Origin: Hansfordia pulvinata
Taxonomy: Eukaryota; Ascomycota; Sordariomycetes; Xylariales
Direction: 5' to 3'
NCBI GenBank assembly: GCA_006538405.1
Contig: BJKQ01000011.1
Span: forward strand, 431,001-495,000
DNA: 64,000 nt
The translations under genes were made by a program, and so were the position numbers. The notes beneath the pieces are model-generated. The model was not told the DNA's origin and made no database searches. It was given only the letters and a program-made list of their open reading frames with translations. Positions 36,401-48,106 of this stretch are shown here, piece by piece. Position 1 is the first letter of the stretch. Each line of letters begins with the position of its first letter.

Positions 36401-39400
36401 TTTTGTCACTTACCTTGCCGTTTCTTGATGCCGTATTATTACCGGACTTTATTGCCATCTAGCGATTCACCCTTACGGGTATTAAGCCAGCCCTCATTAC
36501 TGTACGGACAACGTCTGCCGGTTGGCTGGTTCAGAAGACCATCTTTGCGCCGACCAGCCTACGAGCAGCCGTTCAACTGCGTACGACCCAACGTCACTCT
36601 GCTTGTCCTGATTCACTTCGCTGTGGGGAATGTCTTGGTTTGCAGATGCTCGTCGCCATCGTTTGCCAATTCGCGTCCGAGCTCGCGGTCCTGCGAGGAG
36701 GTTGCCACAACGGCAAGGACGAAAGATCGAGTCGATCGAGGCAGGCGGCACGGGTTCGTACCCGGCAGAATGAGTCCGTCCCACGGCGCGCCAGCGGCTA
36801 CTAACTTAAGACTCGTAAAGATCATCAGACTTGGGTGTTCGTTCAAAGTTGATGAGGGTTGCGACGAACAACACCCCGTAGGGAAAGTGCCCCTTGGCCC
36901 GACGCGGCTGATCTGCGCTCCGGTGGGGTTGCTCCTCGATCACTCGAGATTGCGCCCTGCACCTGTTGGCTGTGGCTGCCACGACGTGCCCTCTTGTCGA
37001 CCCCGTCGCGCGCGGTCATCTGCGAGTACTCGTGCTCGTCATACTCGTAAGCGCCGCTTTTTCTCTCGTGCTGGCTGCCGTAGCACTCGCGCTGGGAGCG
37101 GACTTGCGCAGGGCTGAGACTGAAACCAGGGCCCGGGAGAGGCGTTCGTGCCAAAGAATGCCCTGGGTGATGAGACTGTGTATGACCTTTACACACCTGA
37201 ATACTCGGAATGAAGTAGGAATGTCGGTCTGGTCTCGAAGATCGAGCTTCGAGCCAGTGCCAATGTCGAAACCCGTCCCTGCCGAACCAAGCTGCCGTTG
37301 CAGAACAAGAAGCAAAGGAAAGACGGAGCGCGCGTACGGATAGGAATATCGCATTAGCGGTGAGAGTCTAGCACCAACTTGACCTCCTTTCCTGGAGCAA
37401 CCGCCACTACGAATGAGCTCGTCTCGTACGAGTATACCCTGAAGCAACTTCACGGAACTACTCGTACCAGCTCGAGTGTCTACCCGTATGTAGTAGACTC
37501 GGGGGGTTTTTACTCGTACCCTAGCTCCCATGACGAAATTGTCCGACTCCGACTCCTAGCACCAGGCGGCGCTGGCGCGCCGACGTGGGCTGCGTTTGCG
37601 CGGAAAACGCCCGTACGAGTGCGATTGCGCGGAGATGGGGTTGTCACTTGTAGGCGCAGCGAGACTATCGATATGACAGCGGCGGCCTCGTGCAGGGTTG
37701 ATGAGAGACAACCCAGCAAGGGCTCGCGCGTGTGAGGACTCGGCACATTGTACGCGTATCGTACGGGGTCTCCGGGGTCGAGGGTCTAGATCTGTCACAT
37801 CCCGCGCACGATCTGTCAGGATCCATTACGAGCATTGGCGACATTGTTGCGGTTGCAGGGTGCCCTCACAAACGGCCGAGAAGCCTGCGGAGACAATCCG
37901 CCGGGTGCGGCAACTTGTCGCGTCTGTCTGCCAGTCTGATGAGTGTTTGTTTGATCGTTTGCTTGACAATCCACAGTGTGAGCGCTGGCTGGCCGTGATC
38001 CCCTTACGAGTATCTCGAGTCCGTCCTTCTTCCTGCCCCCATCATGCGCCCCCCTATCGTCCAGTGCGACGGGCAGCCCGCACCGCCGCAAAGAAGCCGG
38101 CTTCGAGGAAGGGCTCCGCAGCTGATGAACATTGCTTTTGCAGGTGATCAAGCAGGCTCTGGTGGGGTTCTCCTCATTTCATCAACCTCGAGGCCCACTG
38201 GCCGCCGAAGACGTCCAAGTGTGGTGACGACAGCGGCCAAGGCCAGTCACGCGTCGGCTTTCGGGCGTGCTGCTACGAGTACTCGTCCTCCCCAACTTGA
38301 CGGCTTCGGCTCGACGAACGAACCCCCACAGCTACGAGTACAAGTATTGGATCGTACCACATGTGCCTATGCGCATGGATGAATGAACGAGTAGAGCCCA
38401 GTTCCAATGCTGTTGACAGCCCACCCGGTTTGAGGGGCCCTCCAGTGCTGTCCTGGCGAGTTATGGAGTTACCTACCTCTACCTTACCTTACCTCTGTTT
38501 GTATTTGCGAGTACCTCCACCTGCACGGGCTGCCCCGTCCACTCTCATCAAGAACTGCCGGGTACTGCCACCGGGGCTTGTCGGGCTGGCTCTACGGCCG
38601 GGCTTGAGGCTGACGGACCACTGCGCTGAGCGGGTGCTGAACGGCCCCCTGTCGTCGTGCCAGGGCTTCCATGGATGCGCTTTCAGGCACCCGGAAGCAC
38701 TAAAGGTCAGGGCTCTCCAGTGACGCCGCCCGACCGCGAGTCGAACCCAACACCGGGCTATGACCTACGGGATATATGTAGCTGCCATGTATCCGTAGAT
38801 ACCTGTACACTAGGTACTAGTAGATACGAGCAGATCAGATCGCCAGGGCCCAAATTCCAATGCACCAACAACCCTTTGGACTGCTGGAGATGGATGGGGA
38901 CGGGTGCGCCCCTCCTCTCCCCTCCCACACACGCGCGCCAAACTACACTCGAATGCGCCGCCGACCGTTTGTCGACGCGCCCCTCTCCGACCCTCGCCAA
39001 ACGTGCTTTCTTTCTTTTTTCTCTCAGATTTGGCGTCCGCGTCCGCGTCCGCGTAGTCCTCCATGTCTCCGCGACCCGGCCGCTTGCGTCTTCGCGGCCT
39101 TCGCCCACTGGTCAGCAGCCGCCGGCCTTGCTTCTCCACCTCCAACACCAGCTTTAATTTCCGCCCTGGCCCCTGCTTGTTCCTCTCGACGCACTCGTAC
39201 GTGAGGCAAGAGAAGAAGAGTAAGGGACGCGGAGGAAAAGGGAAAAAAGCAAAGAAAAAAAAAAGGCTGCACCATCATGAGTACGAGTACCTAACTCAGA
39301 CGAATTGGCTAAAATTACCAATATCCATCACCCGTCACCGCCCAACTAACACAACACGGTCACGGCAGTAGTACGAGTACTCGCGAGCCACGATCCCCCC

Positions 39401-40736
39401 CGCCCAGGCGACCCCCCCTCCTTCTCCGTCTCTACTGCCGCCTGTCTCGCCGTCCTGGCCGGCTGCAAACCTACCCGAGACTTCCCACTGTCTCCTTGCT
39501 CCTTGCATGCAAGCGTCGCTTTGAAACTCGCTCTAAAGACTCGGCGTTCTGAGCCGCAACTACGGCGGATGCGAAATCCCTCCGCGTTGTCTCTGAACTA
39601 GCAGAGCAGGCTTTTGGAGATGTTCAGAACCTAGATCTGTCACATGCCGTTCAATCAACCACACTCAGTACGAGTGAGACCGCAAGGGCCGTGCTCGTCT
39701 GCGGGCTTGGGACTCATCAGGTACTGGTAGAGATTGGGAGATGAGCCCTTACACAATGCGCAACGTGATGACCGCACGACTCAACCAGGCAAGTGTCTGT
39801 GACGCGGGTTGCTAAGCCGCCAAGTCCTTTTCGAGACTTGAAAGCCGCATGGCAAGAAGCAATGTCAGAATCGGCCATGCCCGTATCCTCCCTCCCAGTC
39901 CGGGGCTCTTCTGAGCGGGTCTCAGGCCCTTCGGGCGCCCCCCCCCCCCCCCCCTGAGTCCTTGAGACTCACAGCTTGAGAAGCAGCTCTGTAAACAAGG
40001 TGACTCGCAAAGGGCTCCTCCCTAATTGGGCATCAGGCTTTAACCTGGCTCGGCTGAGGGGGCGCACAGGGTCGAGCTGCCGGCGTACAAGGCCCAGCAA
40101 CATATTGCGGTGTCGGGCAGGGGCAGATGAGGCGCATGACACTTGGGGATATACAAGGAAGCGCACGTATGGCTTCAGATTGCGAGTCTAGTGTTCTCTC
40201 AAGTTGGACGCTTGGTAACTGCCAGAGTTTAAAGCCAGGTTGGATTTCGAAACACATGTACGCTATAGAGCTTCACACGCACACGTAGACTTTGTCAGTC
40301 CGTAGTCTCCACAGGAGCCGAGTTCCATGCCAGCTACCAGCGGCTGGGATCGAAGTGCCCATGAGATGTCGTGCTCCTCAGCTCTGGTCGTGGTTGGGTG
40401 GTCTGCTCGATCCTGCCTGGGCTGGTGTCGTACATGCGGCCTGCGAAGCTGGCAGTCCCCGTCCGTGTTTCCATCGTGAAACGTCAGACGACCCAACAGG
40501 CCCTTCTGGCCACTCTGGCGCAGGTGGTCTCTGTTGCCTCGTTGATGACTCTGGCAGGCAGGACCCAGACCACGTGCAGCTTGAGACTTGGACAGCTCCG
40601 AATTTGCTTTGTACCAGGCGCTTGGTTGTTATAAAGATCAAAAAGTGGTTGTCGCGATTCTGTACTGCTGGCCGGCCCCATCTTCTCCACCGCTCGCTTT
40701 CAGTCCACCACCCCGTCTGCATCGACTCGCAGGTCG
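33425..40736. other. Gene-poor region, 7.3 kb
   Basis: No coding sequence I can support. Open frames are short, overlapping and free of domains. The region is dotted with TACGAGTA/TACTCGTA octamers (35060, 35110, 35685, 37042, 37427, 37459, 37511, 38274, 38333, 39282, 39372) and GTACCTA motifs (about 35070 and 38460-38500). A 17-C run lies at 39938-39954. The part next to 33424 must hold the RBR promoter. I see no transposase or reverse-transcriptase remnants. Confidence 0.5.
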
Positions 40737-41873
40737 ATGACCCGGAGCACCATGAGAACCGAGGCGATGGCCTGCTGGCTTCTGCCGTGGGCCGCCCGGG
40801 CGAGCGACTTCGACTCTTGCGCCATCATACCCGTCTGGAACGAGAGCGCCGACGCGCCGGCCATCTACTCGGTCAACGCCGTGTGGGAGGTGCCCTACAC
40901 GATCCCCCGCCCCAACGTCGACCTGCTCGACGCGCTCAACCGGCCCATGGTGTCCCACTGGATCGGCATCGCGGGCGGCGGCTGTGCGGCGACCGCCAAC
41001 GGCTTCGTGTCGGCTGTCACGTTCCAGGCCGGGACCTCTTCCTATGTATGTATGCCGGGCCTGGGCTGGGAGACGTGGCTCCCTGTGGCCCCCTGGGCTG
41101 ATCGCTGACCAGGGGTGCAATGTAGTTCCTGTACGACGGCTCCAACGTGTCACACATGGGATATGCTTGGTACGAGTGGCTGCCGGCTGCCTCGATTTCG
41201 GTCTCACAGGGGAATCTGACAGGTATGACGACACACCAAGCGACTGGCAACATGTGCGGCCGCTCTGACAGGTTGGGCTGCTGCAGCAATGCCGGGCGAG
41301 CGGGTGAACATGACGCTCACAGCTCTGGGAGCGACGCGTGGGAATGTGTAGGTAGAACCACCCGCTCGTGCTTGGATACCACCGCTGATGCTATCGGATG
41401 GGTCAAGCTACATGGAGAACCTGAGCACGGGGAAGTCGTGGACCCAGGATGTCACGTACGACCTGCTCCAGCCCACCGAGCTGTGTGTCCAGAATGGCAG
41501 CGCGTACTACGACATTGAGTGGATCAACGCCTCGGGTGACAACAAAGGCAACGTCCCACTGTTCAGCAACCTCACGTTCACAGACGTGCGGGTACTGTCG
41601 GATAGCGCGAGCCTGCTGAATATGTCGACGCAAGCCAACCTCAACAACCTGACGTCAGGCGGGACGCTGACCGCCGTTGTCGAATCACTGGGCGACGACA
41701 AGGTTCGGTTCTACTCACCGGAGGGCAAGGATTGGGTCCCCCTCAGGGATGAGTTGGTAACCTGCGTGTGTATTGCTTGGGTGAACGTGGTGAAAGGTTG
41801 GCTTTTACTCGGTCTTTTTTCACTTGGAACTTTCCGCCGACAGGAGAGCAAATCGCCCGAGAGTTCTTCATAG
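40737..41873 (+). CDS. Glutamic peptidase, family G1 (eqolisin-like)
   Basis: Related to scytalidoglutamic and aspergilloglutamic peptidases, acid proteases using a Gln/Glu pair. Inferred exons are 40737-41045, 41126-41222, 41287-41347, 41408-41756 and 41844-41873, giving 281 residues with consistent phases. Family signatures are VWEVPYTIPRP, HWIGIAGGG, VTFQAG (candidate catalytic Gln), GYAWYEWLPAASISV, the splice-spanning NVYMENLSTGKS and YYDIEWINAS (candidate catalytic Glu). Many N-glycosylation sequons fit a secreted protein. The N-terminus is odd: only a weak hydrophobic stretch (ACWLLPWAARA) and no clear propeptide, which this family normally has. An acceptor-like GCAG just before the ATG hints at a missed first exon. 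The last intron is a multiple of three without stops, so retention would also give a full-length frame. Confidence 0.82.
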
Positions 41874-42773
41874 AAGACAATTAGATGCGAGAACCCCTAG
41901 ACAATATTAATCAATTGTGAATGCACCAGCTGGTGGCATCCGTATCATCCTTCACACTGTGAAGTTGCCTTGAGGATTTTAGCCACATGTAATACACATT
42001 CTCTTCAGAGCACGCTGGCAGCGAAACGGAAGACAGACTAGATTAGTTGTTGGTTCCATTGAGAGAAATCATCTACTAGATATGATTTAGAGAAATGGAT
42101 ATAAAGCACCGAGAAGCTCTGACCGTCGGGGCCTCAGGGTCTTTAAAGACGCAAGATCTTCGCTTGGAACCTGACTCGGGACCGGCCACCTGGACCGCGA
42201 GTGGGAATCGGAGCCAGGCAAGAACTCATGGTTTTGGGAGGTAGACAGTCAGACGTTCTTGAATGTGCTATTGAGACCCTCCATGTGTGAGAACTGTGGA
42301 ATCGAGCTCTGTTGTTTCGAGTCTCGAAATGCAGACAGACCGAAACTCCAGGAGCAGGGAAGCCATGTCCGTTTTTGCACAGTTTTGCATCCGCGTGTCC
42401 GCCGTCGTTGGCCGTCCGAAACGGAGAAGGGCGACATGAAGTCACCGTGAATCTCCATAACGAACGCAAAGCCTACCTATAGGTACCTTAGGTAGTAGGT
42501 ACCGTACCTTACCTTGAGGTGCAAGGTTAACCGTGACAGAACCGTGCAGCCCGCCTCTAGCGACTCGTTGCCCGCTGTCCCGCGTCGGCCGGAGACTCGG
42601 CGATCTCGCACCCCACCAGCGCCACCTGCACCCTGTGACGCCGCCGATGAGAGCCTCATCATCATCATCATCATCACCATCATCATCGGCCCAACGCCTC
42701 TCACCAACAGCCAGAGCCTGGTTTCGCCGCAAGCCCAGGTCGATCTCTGCGTGCGTGGCTCTAGTCGTCGAGA
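41874..42773. other. Intergenic region
   Basis: About 0.9 kb between the G1 peptidase and the molybdopterin synthase gene. It contains a dense GTACCTA/TAGGTAC cluster at 42474-42515 and an ATC repeat at 42655-42690. An ATG at 42647 is in frame with the conserved part of the next gene as the sequence stands, and would add a low-complexity Ser-rich extension. Confidence 0.5.
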
Positions 42774-43691
42774 ATGGCCTCCCCCCCTCAGACCCAGGAG
42801 CCAGCCGTGGAGCCCGCCCCGCGCTCGCCACCCGCCGGCAGCAAGACCATCCGCCGCCGCCACCCGTCACGGCGCGCGAGGAGGGCTGCTTCGTCGGCTT
42901 GACCTACGAGGCCCTCGACGTCAAGCAGGTCATGGACCAGGTCCGCAGCCCCAAGGCCGGCGCCATTGTGTTTTTCGCCGGTACGTCGACTGGCCGACCG
43001 TCACAAGCCCGCCTTCAACACCTCCCTCCGTCACTCACTCTCTTCTCCTCCTCCTACTCCTCCTCCTCCTCTCTGCCCCTCTGTTGGGCACGATGACCAC
43101 ACACCCCCCCACACACACACATATCTCTCGCACCGGTTCTTTGTTTTCTTCTCTCTTTTAAGTAACCTTCTCTGACTCTCCTGCGTCTTCCTGAACAGGC
43201 ACCACCCGGGATAACTTCGCGGGCAAGCGCGTGCGCGAGCTGTCGTACTCGTCGTACGCGCCGCGAGCGCTGCGCACCATGCTCGACATCTGCAAGGGGG
43301 TGATGGGGCGCGGCCTTTCTTCCTCCGCCCCTCGGTAGAGAGCGGAGGAGGAGAGCAGGCGGAGGTGGAGGCGGAGGCGGAGGCGGAGGCGGAGGCGGAG
43401 GCGGAGGCGGTGGTGGCCTGTGCCATGGTGCACCGGCTGGGCACCGTGCCGGTCGGGGAGGAGAGCGTGCTGGTGGCGGCGTCGAGCCCGCACCGGCGGG
43501 CCGCGTTCCGGGCCGCCGAGGAGCTCCTGGAGCTGTGCAAGGAGCGCGTCGAGGTCTGGAAGCTCGAGGCCTACGAGGGGGAGGAGGGGGAGGAGGGGGG
43601 CGGCGCCGTGTGGAAGGCCAACCGCGACGGGGCTGCCGGGGTCCGCGTCCGGGCTGGGGAGGGCGAGGGGCAGAAGGGGGCGCGGGGTTGA
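42774..43691 (+). CDS. cnxH: Molybdopterin synthase large (catalytic) subunit, MoaE family
   Basis: Inserts sulfur into precursor Z together with the small MoaD-like subunit, in molybdenum-cofactor synthesis. Exons are 42774-42980, 43199-43299 and 43359-43691, about 213 residues. MoaE signatures are SPKAGAIVFFAG|TTRDNF, LSYSSYAPRALRTMLDI, MVHRLGTVPVGEESVLVA, SPHRRAAF and VEVWKLE (candidate catalytic Lys). Two oddities stand out. The likely start (ATG 42774, MASPPQTQEPAVEP...) is out of frame with the body by one base at a CCC triplet (42863-42865). The only in-frame ATG as sequenced is 42647, which would add a Ser-rich extension. Also, a GGAGGC repeat (43359-43412) encodes an Ala-Glu repeat where family members have an ordinary helix. 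Intron 2 (43300-43358) is inferred and needed to keep frame. Confidence 0.85.
43359..43412. repeat. GGAGGC hexanucleotide repeat inside the moaE-like gene
   Basis: About eight units, one altered to GGAGGT, coding for alternating Ala and Glu just before VVACAMVHRLG. It starts at the inferred exon 3 boundary. Confidence 0.85.
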
Positions 43692-45986
43692 TGGATGCCA
43701 TGCGACGACGGCGGCGATGATGACGACAAATGGGAGAGAGGGAAGGCACCCCACACGCCGCTACGACGACGAGCAGAAACCTGCCACACGGCCCTGCCGA
43801 CAGCCGCGATGCTCGGGACTTGGTTTGCGACGTTGCGAGTACTGACTGGGTTCTCGCGTGGCCAGCCTCCCCGAGGCAGGCTGCTGTTCGCCCGGCTGCC
43901 AGGTTTCGCCTGGGCATCGCAGGCCGCCTCGAGTATCGCAACCACAAAACAAACATCCCTCTCAGAGCAGTCTCTCGTCTGGCGGCCCCAGTCCAGTCAA
44001 CCGATGACCCTATTCGCTGCGGCCGCTGGGAAGCACTCATATCCACCCATCACCGTCTGCTGGCTCGAGCAGAATCTCGGCAGCCAAATACGGCCCCATC
44101 CCGATCGGCCCAGGCCCCCGCTCCTCTCGTTGTCGGCACCGGAAAGCCCCCACCCAACCCGGCCGCATGCTGCTGTTGGAGCGTGCCGCACGTCTGGGTT
44201 TCGGCCGGCGCCCACCCGGTATCGTGCCTATCTTGGGGAGAGTTTGCGATTCGGACCGACGAGGTGCCAGTGAGGGGGCGAGCGGGCGGGCGCACAACAC
44301 TGCACGCGCGGAAGCAGGGCAATCAGTGCAAGGCCTGGCTCTGCGCGCACAGCCGCCTGTTATGTAGGCCGGCCGGGAATAACCTACCGTTCAGAGATCG
44401 CGGGAATGATATACCTGCACAGCGAGGCAGCACCTGCGCAATTGGAGCACACGAAGTCGTGTTCCTCGCGTGTCTCGACCCCATCGCCGTGGGGATCTTC
44501 TCGTGATTGGCTACCGCACCTTGCGAACAATCCCCCGGCCCTGTCGTCGAGCCCATGTCAATCTATCTCCAGCGGATCAGACCTTCCGGAAACGCCATGG
44601 ATCGACGGATGCCCCAGCATTCTGTTCTGCCAGGCTGCCGGCCACAGCGCGTGTAGCCCATAGGCCAGGGATTTCTGCTTACCTGATCCGGACAGCTCCG
44701 TTGCAATTGAAGACAGTGTTACGGGCTATCAATCGATCTTGTACGAGTAGAAGGCCTATTCGCATGGATTGCCTCGAGAGCCCAGGGCAGACCTGGGCCG
44801 CGACCACATTGCTAACCGTGGGAGATAATGACAGGAATCGAGGCCGATCGCCTGGCCTCTGGGGTTCCTTAATATCCTCCCTTTGCTACCTACGTCCACC
44901 CAAAGCCGAGCTGGCAAGACATCAGACCCTTGTCGATAGGGGTTCAGATAGATGGGCAGGGCGATTTGAGTGTCTCACAATGGGCAGCCTTGGCACGAGG
45001 CTCTGCGGGCCTGCCGAGTGAGTGAAGCATCCCTTTTCCCCTAGGAAGAAACCGACACAGTACTGACCTGAGTGACAGCGCCACCAGACGCGGCTTGAGG
45101 GGGAGGCGCGCTGCCGATGGAACCCTGGGAGGAGAGCCGACGCCAATTGAGACCCCTAGATTGCAGAGATAACAGTGAATGCAACGAGACATCCCTGGAT
45201 GCACAGTTGGACGCCACCAGATCTCCCTTGCCGTTGGCGATTCGCACGGGATGGGATGCGATGCGCACGCGGACGGCCAACCGCGCGATAAGCGGCCGAA
45301 TAGCCGGGCCTCCCAGAAACCCAGGACCGCGTTCATCATTCTCTTTGTCGATCTACTGCTTACACGCATACGGCAGATCAGATGGCTGGGCGGGGATATT
45401 GAACCCAGGAAAGGCAGCTTGGGACACGCCCACGTCTCTCACAGACACACGAGGTTGCACATGGCTGCCCCGACCGGCCGGATGGAGTATGTATCACAGG
45501 AACGGGCATGGCAGGCTGGCCTGCTGACCACTCAAGGCAAGTCAGTCCAGGCCAGACCAGACCAGGGGGGGGGGGGGGACGAGGTGAGTCTCCCTGAGGG
45601 GTATGCGACGTGCCTAATGCTACATTACACTCGAGAGGCACACATCCACGAGTCCTCATACACGCGTGCAGAGACATATACGTGGTAAGGTATGGCATAT
45701 GCTGTACCACGGGTGCAGATAACGACTGGTAGTCTGTGGTTCTCTCGGCTCATGGCCCCCTGGCAAACAAGAAACGCCTGACTACACCTCCCTCACCCCC
45801 CCGCGTACGAATAGATGGAACCGGCGGCTCCCGGGGGATATATCAGGTGGCCAAGCCCTTGGCCATGTCGATTCCGACCCTCCGCCCCCCCTTCCCCTTG
45901 TCTAGTCTTGTCTTGTCTGTGTCTTCATCAGGGCACGCGAACGGAATCTGTTCCTCCTTCCCCCTTTTGCCCCGCGTGTGCCAAGC
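43692..45986. other. Intergenic region
   Basis: About 2.3 kb between the molybdopterin synthase and OPT genes. No supported gene. A TACGAGTA octamer lies at 44742-44749 and a run of about 13 G at about 45568-45580. The last few hundred bases should carry the OPT promoter. Confidence 0.5.
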
Positions 45987-48074
45987 ATGCCCTTCGCGTT
46001 TCGCAAGCGAGCCGCCGCTGACGCCCGCACCAGCGCGCACCATGTCCAGCCCGAGGAGGCCGGCTCCGGCTCCGGCTCCGGAGCGGCGGCGGCGGCGGCG
46101 GCGTCGACAGGCGCAGAAGCCGTAGAGCAGCTCAAGCATTTCCAGGAGGAGCACAAGCTGGATCCCAACCTGCCGCTCGAGGAGCTCAACGCGGTCGACT
46201 CGGTCGTGGCGGCCGGGGACGCGGAGAAGGGGGCGCAGGTCGAGGCGACGCTGGTGGAGGACGACAGCCCCTACCCGGAGGTACGTTATCGCCGTTGTGT
46301 TTCTTCTCCCCCGTGAAGCGAGCAGCACGGGGGAGTCAAAGGACCCCTCAGTGTGCCTTGTTGCTGACCAGAAGAAAACGCCACAAAACCCCCTCCAGGT
46401 CCGATCCGCGGTTCGCAACTACGACGAGGACCTGCCCTCGAGCACGGTGCGGGCGTGGGTCATCGGCCTGGTGCTGTGCACCGTCGGCTCGGCCGTCAAC
46501 ATGCTCTTCTCCCTGCGCAACCCCAGCGTCACGGTGACGACGTTTGTCATCCAGCTCATCGCGTACCCGATCGGGATCGCGTGGGACATGGTCTTTCCCG
46601 ACCGAGAGGTTTGTCTTTCTCTCCCACCAGCTGGCCAGCCAGCCAGCCAGCCAGCCTGTGCAGGAAAAAAAGATATATATTCATAACAAGTCTGCTGACC
46701 GCGTGGGTGTCTTCCTGAGCGCCATGTAGTTCAATGTGTGGGGATGCAAGTTTAACCTGAGGCCCGGCAAGTTCAACTACAAGGAGCATGTCGTCATTGT
46801 GGCCATGAGCAACGCTGGTATGGCATGCCCCCTCTCACCGTGTCGGCACCCGAGCTTTCTGCTTCTTCCCGGGATGCACGAATGTCGACTAACGCGCTGC
46901 AATATACGTACAGCTTATGGCGGTGGGTTTCTGTACGCCACCGACGTCTTGATAGCCCAGCAGGTTCGCCCGGTCCCCCCCCCCCCCCCCCCCCCCCCCT
47001 CCTGTGATATCGTGAGATGGGAGTTGTGGCCGTGATGTGATGTGATGCTGACGAGCGGAACAACGGCAGGTCTGGTACAAGCAGAACTTTGGCTGGGCGT
47101 TCCAGATCCTCTTCGGGATCACGACGCTGTGCACGGGGTTCGGGCTGGCGGGGCTGGCGCGGCGGTTCCTGGTGTGGCCGGCGGCGATGATCTGGCCGTC
47201 GGACCTGGTCAACTGCACGCTCTTCTACACGCTGCACGACCACTCCGAGTCGGACCCCTCCAAGACGGACGGCTGGCGCATCGGGCGGTACCGGTGGTTC
47301 CTCTACGTCTTCGGGGCCGGCTTCGTGTGGTACTGGTTCCCAGGTTGGATCTTCCAAGGTGCGTACATGTGACGATGATGGACTCTTGAGTCTTTTTCTT
47401 CTTCAGTCCCTCCTTCTTTGAGTCCTTTCTGTGTCCCGTCTTGAGTCCCTCTGAGTCCTTCTAAGGTCGTCGGAGTCCTTCTGAGTCTCTCTTCAGCTCC
47501 TTCCCTCTTCATTTCCCTTCTCCTCTCTTCTGTGGCCATTCTAACCTCCCCCTCTTCCAGGACTGTCGTACTTCACCTTCATCTGCTGGGCGGCGCCCAA
47601 CAATGTGGTGGTCAACAAGCTGTTCGGCGGGCTGCACGGGTACGGGCTGGTGCCGCTCAGCTTCGACTGGACCGTCATCTCGGGGTACGCGCTGTCGCCG
47701 CTGATCCCGCCGTGGCACGCCATCGCCAACACGGTGGGCGGGATGCTGGTCTTCTTCGTGGCGCTGTCGATGGGCCTGCACTTCTCGGGCGCCTGGTGGG
47801 CCGACTACTTCCCCGTGCAGTCGAGCAGCTCCTTCGACAACACGGGCGCCCGGTACAACGTCAGCCGCATCCTCAACCCCGCGACGCTGCAGTTCGACGA
47901 GGCCCGGTACCGCGCCTACTCGCCCGTCTTCCTCAGCACCCAATTCGCCCTCTGCTACGGGCTGAGCTTCGCCGCCGTCGCCGCCGTCATCGTCCACGTC
48001 GCCCTGTACCACGGCGCCGACATCCGCCGCCAGCTGCGCGAGTCGCGCGCCCAGCAGCGGCAGCAGGGCACGAA

Positions 48075-48106
<32 letters not shown>

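Noticed and set aside
36425..37117. 230-codon plus-strand frame in the gene-poor region
   Set aside because: Arg/Ser-rich with no domain. It spans TACGAGTA-like repeats and overlaps frames on the other strand.
38720..38790. tRNA-like B-box (GGGTTCGACTC on the minus strand) near a CAT triplet
   Set aside because: The T-stem does not pair and no A-box or acceptor stem fits. At best a degenerate relic. No intact tRNA or rRNA gene was found in the window.
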